Below, piece by piece: positions 6,368-9,430 of a stretch of 9,430 nucleotides of DNA. Numbering within the stretch: the stretch's first letter is position 1; the number at the start of each line of letters is the position of its first letter. The stretch lies in assembly GCA_035291545.1 (NCBI GenBank), contig DATDRW010000101.1, positions 1 through 9,430 of the forward strand, written 5' to 3'. The DNA comes from UBA11373 sp035291545. Its GTDB lineage: Bacteria; Actinomycetota; Acidimicrobiia; Spongiisociales; UBA11373. The position numbers and the translations under genes were made by a program. The notes beneath the pieces are model-generated. The model was not told the origin of the DNA. It searched no databases and saw only the letters and a list, made by a program, of their open reading frames with translations.

Positions 6368-8313
6368 GGGGCGTGCTCCAAGGCGGCCTGGGCAGCGGTG
6401 CGCAACGCCCGCGTCGCTGGCGATGCCGACATCCGCTTGGCAGCGAGTTTTTCGAGAAGTGTGCGGGCATCCCAGGATGGCAGGTAACCCAGCAAGGCGA
6501 TGACGTCGCACTTCGCTTCCGTCGAGATTCCGGTCTCGATCAGCCCGGCGAGAAGCGGAACCATCTCGGGGGAGGGTGCCGATCGGATCATTGTCGCGGC
6601 AACTGCCCGCACAGATTGGTCCGGGTCGCCCAGCCCCTCGAGCAACACGTCTGCCTCTCCACCACCGAGGGCGTGGATCGATCGCAGCGTCTCACGCCTA
6701 ACCCGGGGGTCGGGGTGGTGGGCGAGGGGGCGGAGGACCTCGGCCAGCTCCGGTTTCCGGGATCGGCCCACGACCAGCACCAGGTTCCGAACCAGGTACC
6801 ACCGCGGGTCGTCGAGGTGGCGAACGATCGGCTCAGCATCGCGTCGCGCCACGATGGTGAGCATGTCGATCATCGTGCGGCGAAGTCGCTGGTCGGGTTC
6901 GTCGCCGAGGCGGTCGACGATGGCGTCGGCGATGAACGGCAGAACCCGGGCTAGACCAACGTCTTCACGCATCTCGGTTCGGTGAAACGCTTCGACCAGG
7001 TGGGCGACGACTGTGGGCGTGACTACATCACGGAGGGTTGTGGTGATGTGGTTGGTGTGCTGAGCCAGCTCTGGATTGTCGAAGACGACGGACACCCAAG
7101 TCTTCGCCGCCTCCACGTCGTCGGCCTCTATGGCGGCTCCCACCTTGCGGGCCCAAATCCGAAACCGGCGCACGAGATCGGGAGCGGACGAGGCCATCTC
7201 AAGCAGTCCGAAGAGAACATCGGCTGCGACCTCGGGCGGAGCGGCTTGCGACGGGACTTGAGACTGGAGACGTTGCACCGCTCCGCCGACCGGCGCCTGC
7301 CCGCCGCCCTGGGGATTGAGGAGCTGCCCGATCTGATGCTCGATCAACGCGCCGATCGGTCTGGATGCGGTGGATTCGGTGAGCAGGATGTGCAGCTCAT
7401 CGAGACGTTCATCGCTCTCCGCGGCGACCTTGGCGTACTCCAGCAGCAGTGGATGGATTTCGTCGTCGAGCAGGGGGGCCAACTCGCGCAGCTCATGCCG
7501 GGCGAACTGATCGAGGAACATTCGAAAGGGCGGCAGGTCGCGTCTTACCAGCAGCTCGGCGAGGATCGGCGCCTGGAACTCCCGGGGAAAGTAGAAGAAG
7601 GTGTCGACAAAGGTGTGGACGATCTCTTCCATGGCCCAAACGTCCTCGTGGTCGACCAGCCTGCTGGCCTCCAGGTAGCGGTCGACCACGAGCTCGGTCA
7701 GGCGGACGCGGTCGTTGCCGGCTGCGTTGAGCAGCGCCGCAGCGAAGGATTCGGGTTGGAAGCCGAAACTCGCGACGTCGGGTTTGTCGGGCCTGCCGGG
7801 AATCGTTGCTGCAGCCTCGGGAGGCGCCTCGTCGGGACTGGCCTGGTGGAGCATTCCGCGGACGAGCAGGCGGATCGCCGAGACCCCACGGTTGGCCAAG
7901 GCGAGCCCTGCACCCTCGGGAATGTCCTCAGGGTGGTGCCGGATGACGTCAAAGAGGGTGACGAGGTCTGCCGCCGACGGGGAGGAGACAAGACGGACAC
8001 CCGCCACGTTATGGAGAAACAGCTGGACCGCCAGACGGCTCACCCCGGGATGCTCGACCGGCACCTGGCTGCGACCCCAACGGAACCCGTTGTCGGTGAC
8101 TTCCAGGACGCCGAGCGCGGTGGCGCTGCCAAGTTCATCGACTGCCTGACCGAAGGCATCGCGGCCCTGCGGGTCCGCGAAGAGCTGGAAAGTGGCAAAA
8201 GCAATGCCCAACGAGTTGACGGCTCGAATTGCGGATTCGAGGGTGCCCGCCGAGGCGGGACGAAACGCCTTTCCGGCCGTCTCGTCCACGCTGACAGCAT
8301 TGTTGGCAGGCAT
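6364..8313 (-). CDS. HEAT-repeat protein paired with the HD-GYP gene
   Basis: A 649-residue, predominantly helical, probably cytosolic protein of unknown exact function. Residues about 495-625 are clear HEAT-type repeats: LDDPRWYLVRNLVLVVGR, HHPDPRVRRETLRSIHALG and LGDPDQSVRAVAATMIRSA each show the P-x-V-R/A-x-x-A helix-turn-helix pattern. These are protein-protein contact surfaces. Residues about 22-150 resemble the N-terminal domain of the next gene, and the middle (about 185-450) is helical without a recognised motif. A Gln/Pro/Gly-rich linker lies at about 333-360. ATG 8311-8313 (MPANNAV) was chosen because GAGG and GGA lie at usable distances upstream. In-frame ATGs at 8325 and 8352 would add 4 or 13 residues (MRGRRFPLRMGIA). 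It is first in a two-gene operon and overlaps its partner by ATGA, so the products are probably made in fixed ratio and interact (inference). Confidence 0.85.
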   Translation of the reverse strand: MPANNAVSVDETAGKAFRPASAGTLESAIRAVNSLGIAFATFQLFADPQGRDAFGQAVDELGSATALGVLEVTDNGFRWGRSQVPVEHPGVSRLAVQLFLHNVAGVRLVSSPSAADLVTLFDVIRHHPEDIPEGAGLALANRGVSAIRLLVRGMLHQASPDEAPPEAAATIPGRPDKPDVASFGFQPESFAAALLNAAGNDRVRLTELVVDRYLEASRLVDHEDVWAMEEIVHTFVDTFFYFPREFQAPILAELLVRRDLPPFRMFLDQFARHELRELAPLLDDEIHPLLLEYAKVAAESDERLDELHILLTESTASRPIGALIEHQIGQLLNPQGGGQAPVGGAVQRLQSQVPSQAAPPEVAADVLFGLLEMASSAPDLVRRFRIWARKVGAAIEADDVEAAKTWVSVVFDNPELAQHTNHITTTLRDVVTPTVVAHLVEAFHRTEMREDVGLARVLPFIADAIVDRLGDEPDQRLRRTMIDMLTIVARRDAEPIVRHLDDPRWYLVRNLVLVVGRSRKPELAEVLRPLAHHPDPRVRRETLRSIHALGGGEADVLLEGLGDPDQSVRAVAATMIRSAPSPEMVPLLAGLIETGISTEAKCDVIALLGYLPSWDARTLLEKLAAKRMSASPATRALRTAAQAALEHAP

Positions 8314-8423
8314 AGCTATTCCCATCCTCAACGGGAACCGTCGACCTCTCATATCGGCTCGTGCGGCCGGTGCATTGAGCGGGAGATAGGCGCTGTAGTG
8401 GTGCGGTCTAGCCTTCCTGAGAC
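8314..8423. promoter_or_regulatory. Divergent promoter region between the HEAT operon and the lipoprotein gene
   Basis: These 110 bases separate two divergent start codons and must hold both promoters, unless transcription starts elsewhere. I could not find a convincing -35/-10 pair for either direction: TTGAGC (8375-8380) has no good partner at 16-18 bases. No inverted repeat stands out. Confidence 0.4.
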
Positions 8424-9430
8424 ATGAAAAAGACTGGGTCTGTGGTCGTCATCGTGTGGGCAATCGCATTTGGACTCGCGGCCTGTACCGGTCGGGGGTC
8501 AGGTTCAGTTGAGGTGACAACGTCGCCCACGGTGAGCGAGGTGGCCACCACCGGGTCGACCGAGCCTGCGGAACCCGGCGAGCCAACGACCCTGCCCCCA
8601 ACAACTACCTCCGTGCCGACCGAGATTCCGACCACAACGACGCCGATCCCGGACGTTCCGCCGCAGTGGATTTGGGCCTGGCTGCAAGATCCGGCACAGA
8701 TCGTCGCGATCAGCACCGACGGGCGAGTCAACGTTCTGCTGGACACCCCCGATCCAGCGACCCTCAACAGCGGCACCATGTGGCAGGTCGCCCCGGACAA
8801 GGCCATTGCGATGTACCTGGACGGCAGCGCGCCGACTGCCTACCTGCTGACGACGACCGACGCCACCGAACTGGCGTTTCTGAGCGTTCACATGGCCGCG
8901 CCCGAAAACGCCTGGACCCTGGTCGCCGTGAGCGGACCCTATGTAGTGATCCGTTACCCGTACGGTGTGTCCGAAGCCGCCGTCCTGATCAACTCCGATA
9001 CGGCAGAGGCCACGCTTCTCGCCTCCAATGTGGCCGACCTGAACCGGGCCGCGATGTTTTCCGCCGATGGCCGCTACCTGCGGTTTGTGACCACCGCTGG
9101 GAGCGGAACCCCGTCCCGGGTGGTGGAGCGGGACCTGACGACCGGCCAGGACCGGACGCTGTATTCCTACTCGAATTTCGATCACGTCTTCGCCGACGCT
9201 ACCGGGGAGGTCTGGTTGGACTATCGAACCGGGGACATTGTCGCCGCCGATGGCCGCGCCACCAACGGCCGACATTCCACTTCTGCCACAACCGGACGGT
9301 GGTTGGCGGGCGACTGGTTCATGACCTACGACTTCGGTTGCGGAGTGGACTGCCCACTGACGCTGGTGCCGGTATTCGGCAGCGAACCGGCGCTGACGTA
9401 CATCATCCCGGAGAAGACCGTTGACCGGGG
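8424..9430 (+). CDS. Secreted lipoprotein with Thr/Pro linker and probable beta-propeller-like domain (3' end beyond window)
   Basis: An open frame from ATG 8424 runs without a stop to the right edge: 335 codons, C-terminus missing. The N-terminus is a lipoprotein signal peptide: MKK, a hydrophobic core (residues 7-18) and lipobox L18-A-A-C21, so the mature protein should be lipid-anchored outside the membrane at C21. Residues about 22-78 are a Thr/Ser/Pro/Glu linker (e.g. TTLPPTTTSVPTEIPTTTT), common in actinobacterial surface lipoproteins. From about 80 on there are recurring short beta-strand-like units with Asp/Gly turns (AISTDGRVNVLLDTPD, FSADGRYLRFVTTAG, WLDYRTGDIVAADGR). These are reminiscent of TolB/WD40-type propellers, but no catalytic motif is visible and the fold is inference. 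Two Cys (FGCGVDCP) near the right end may form a disulfide. The start is firm on the upstream side, because an in-frame TGA lies at 8418-8420. No clear Shine-Dalgarno. Divergent from the HEAT/HD-GYP operon. Confidence 0.85.
   Translation, partial: MKKTGSVVVIVWAIAFGLAACTGRGSGSVEVTTSPTVSEVATTGSTEPAEPGEPTTLPPTTTSVPTEIPTTTTPIPDVPPQWIWAWLQDPAQIVAISTDGRVNVLLDTPDPATLNSGTMWQVAPDKAIAMYLDGSAPTAYLLTTTDATELAFLSVHMAAPENAWTLVAVSGPYVVIRYPYGVSEAAVLINSDTAEATLLASNVADLNRAAMFSADGRYLRFVTTAGSGTPSRVVERDLTTGQDRTLYSYSNFDHVFADATGEVWLDYRTGDIVAADGRATNGRHSTSATTGRWLAGDWFMTYDFGCGVDCPLTLVPVFGSEPALTYIIPEKTVDR

Noticed and set aside
8375..8403. Possible promoter TTGAGC plus a downstream -10 for the lipoprotein gene
   Set aside because: The hexamers at a 16-18 base spacing do not resemble TANNNT, and the best AT-containing hexamer (TAGTGG) is only 15 bases away, so it is not supportable.
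6982..8427. 481-codon + strand frame opposite the HEAT gene
   Set aside because: The - strand shows real HEAT repeats and an ATGA junction with the HD-GYP gene. The + frame has no recognisable motif and runs into the start of the lipoprotein gene.

Overview
The window comes from a high-GC bacterium. The dense GC-rich coding, frequent GTG/GCC codon use, a Thr/Pro-rich lipoprotein linker and the paired HEAT/HD-GYP genes suggest an actinobacterium, possibly Acidimicrobiia-like. That placement is inference: no rRNA or other marker gene is present. Six protein genes account for nearly all of the sequence, and no gap between genes exceeds about 160 bases. I see no tRNA, rRNA, CRISPR array, insertion sequence or phage gene.

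Layout. (1) Bases 1-87 hold a perfect 13-bp GC-rich hairpin and two short heptamer tandem arrays, then a SulP-family anion transporter with a C-terminal STAS domain (+, to 1797). (2) Converging on it is a small ArfB/YaeJ-type ribosome-rescue hydrolase with an intact GGQ motif (-, 1861-2292, GTG start). (3) A 160-bp divergent spacer carries a 14-bp palindrome-like site and four tandem GGCGGGC heptamers that fit the G-quadruplex consensus. (4) A ureohydrolase-family gene, best read as formimidoylglutamase (hutG), overlaps histidine ammonia-lyase (hutH) by ATGA on the + strand. This makes a two-gene partial histidine-utilisation operon. (5) On the - strand, a HEAT-repeat protein is followed with ATGA overlap by an HD-GYP phosphohydrolase, transcribed from about 8313 down to 4994. 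(6) Divergent from that pair, a lipoprotein gene starts at 8424 and runs off the right edge.

Functional reading. The hut pair covers the first step of histidine breakdown (HutH, histidine to urocanate) and a last step (formiminoglutamate to glutamate plus formamide). The hutU and hutI steps must be encoded elsewhere. The HEAT/HD-GYP pair is probably one signalling unit: the genes are translationally coupled, and their N-terminal ~110 residues look like diverged copies of the same domain. This pair is the best candidate for a poorly described system in the window. The SulP transporter and ArfB look like ordinary stand-alone genes.
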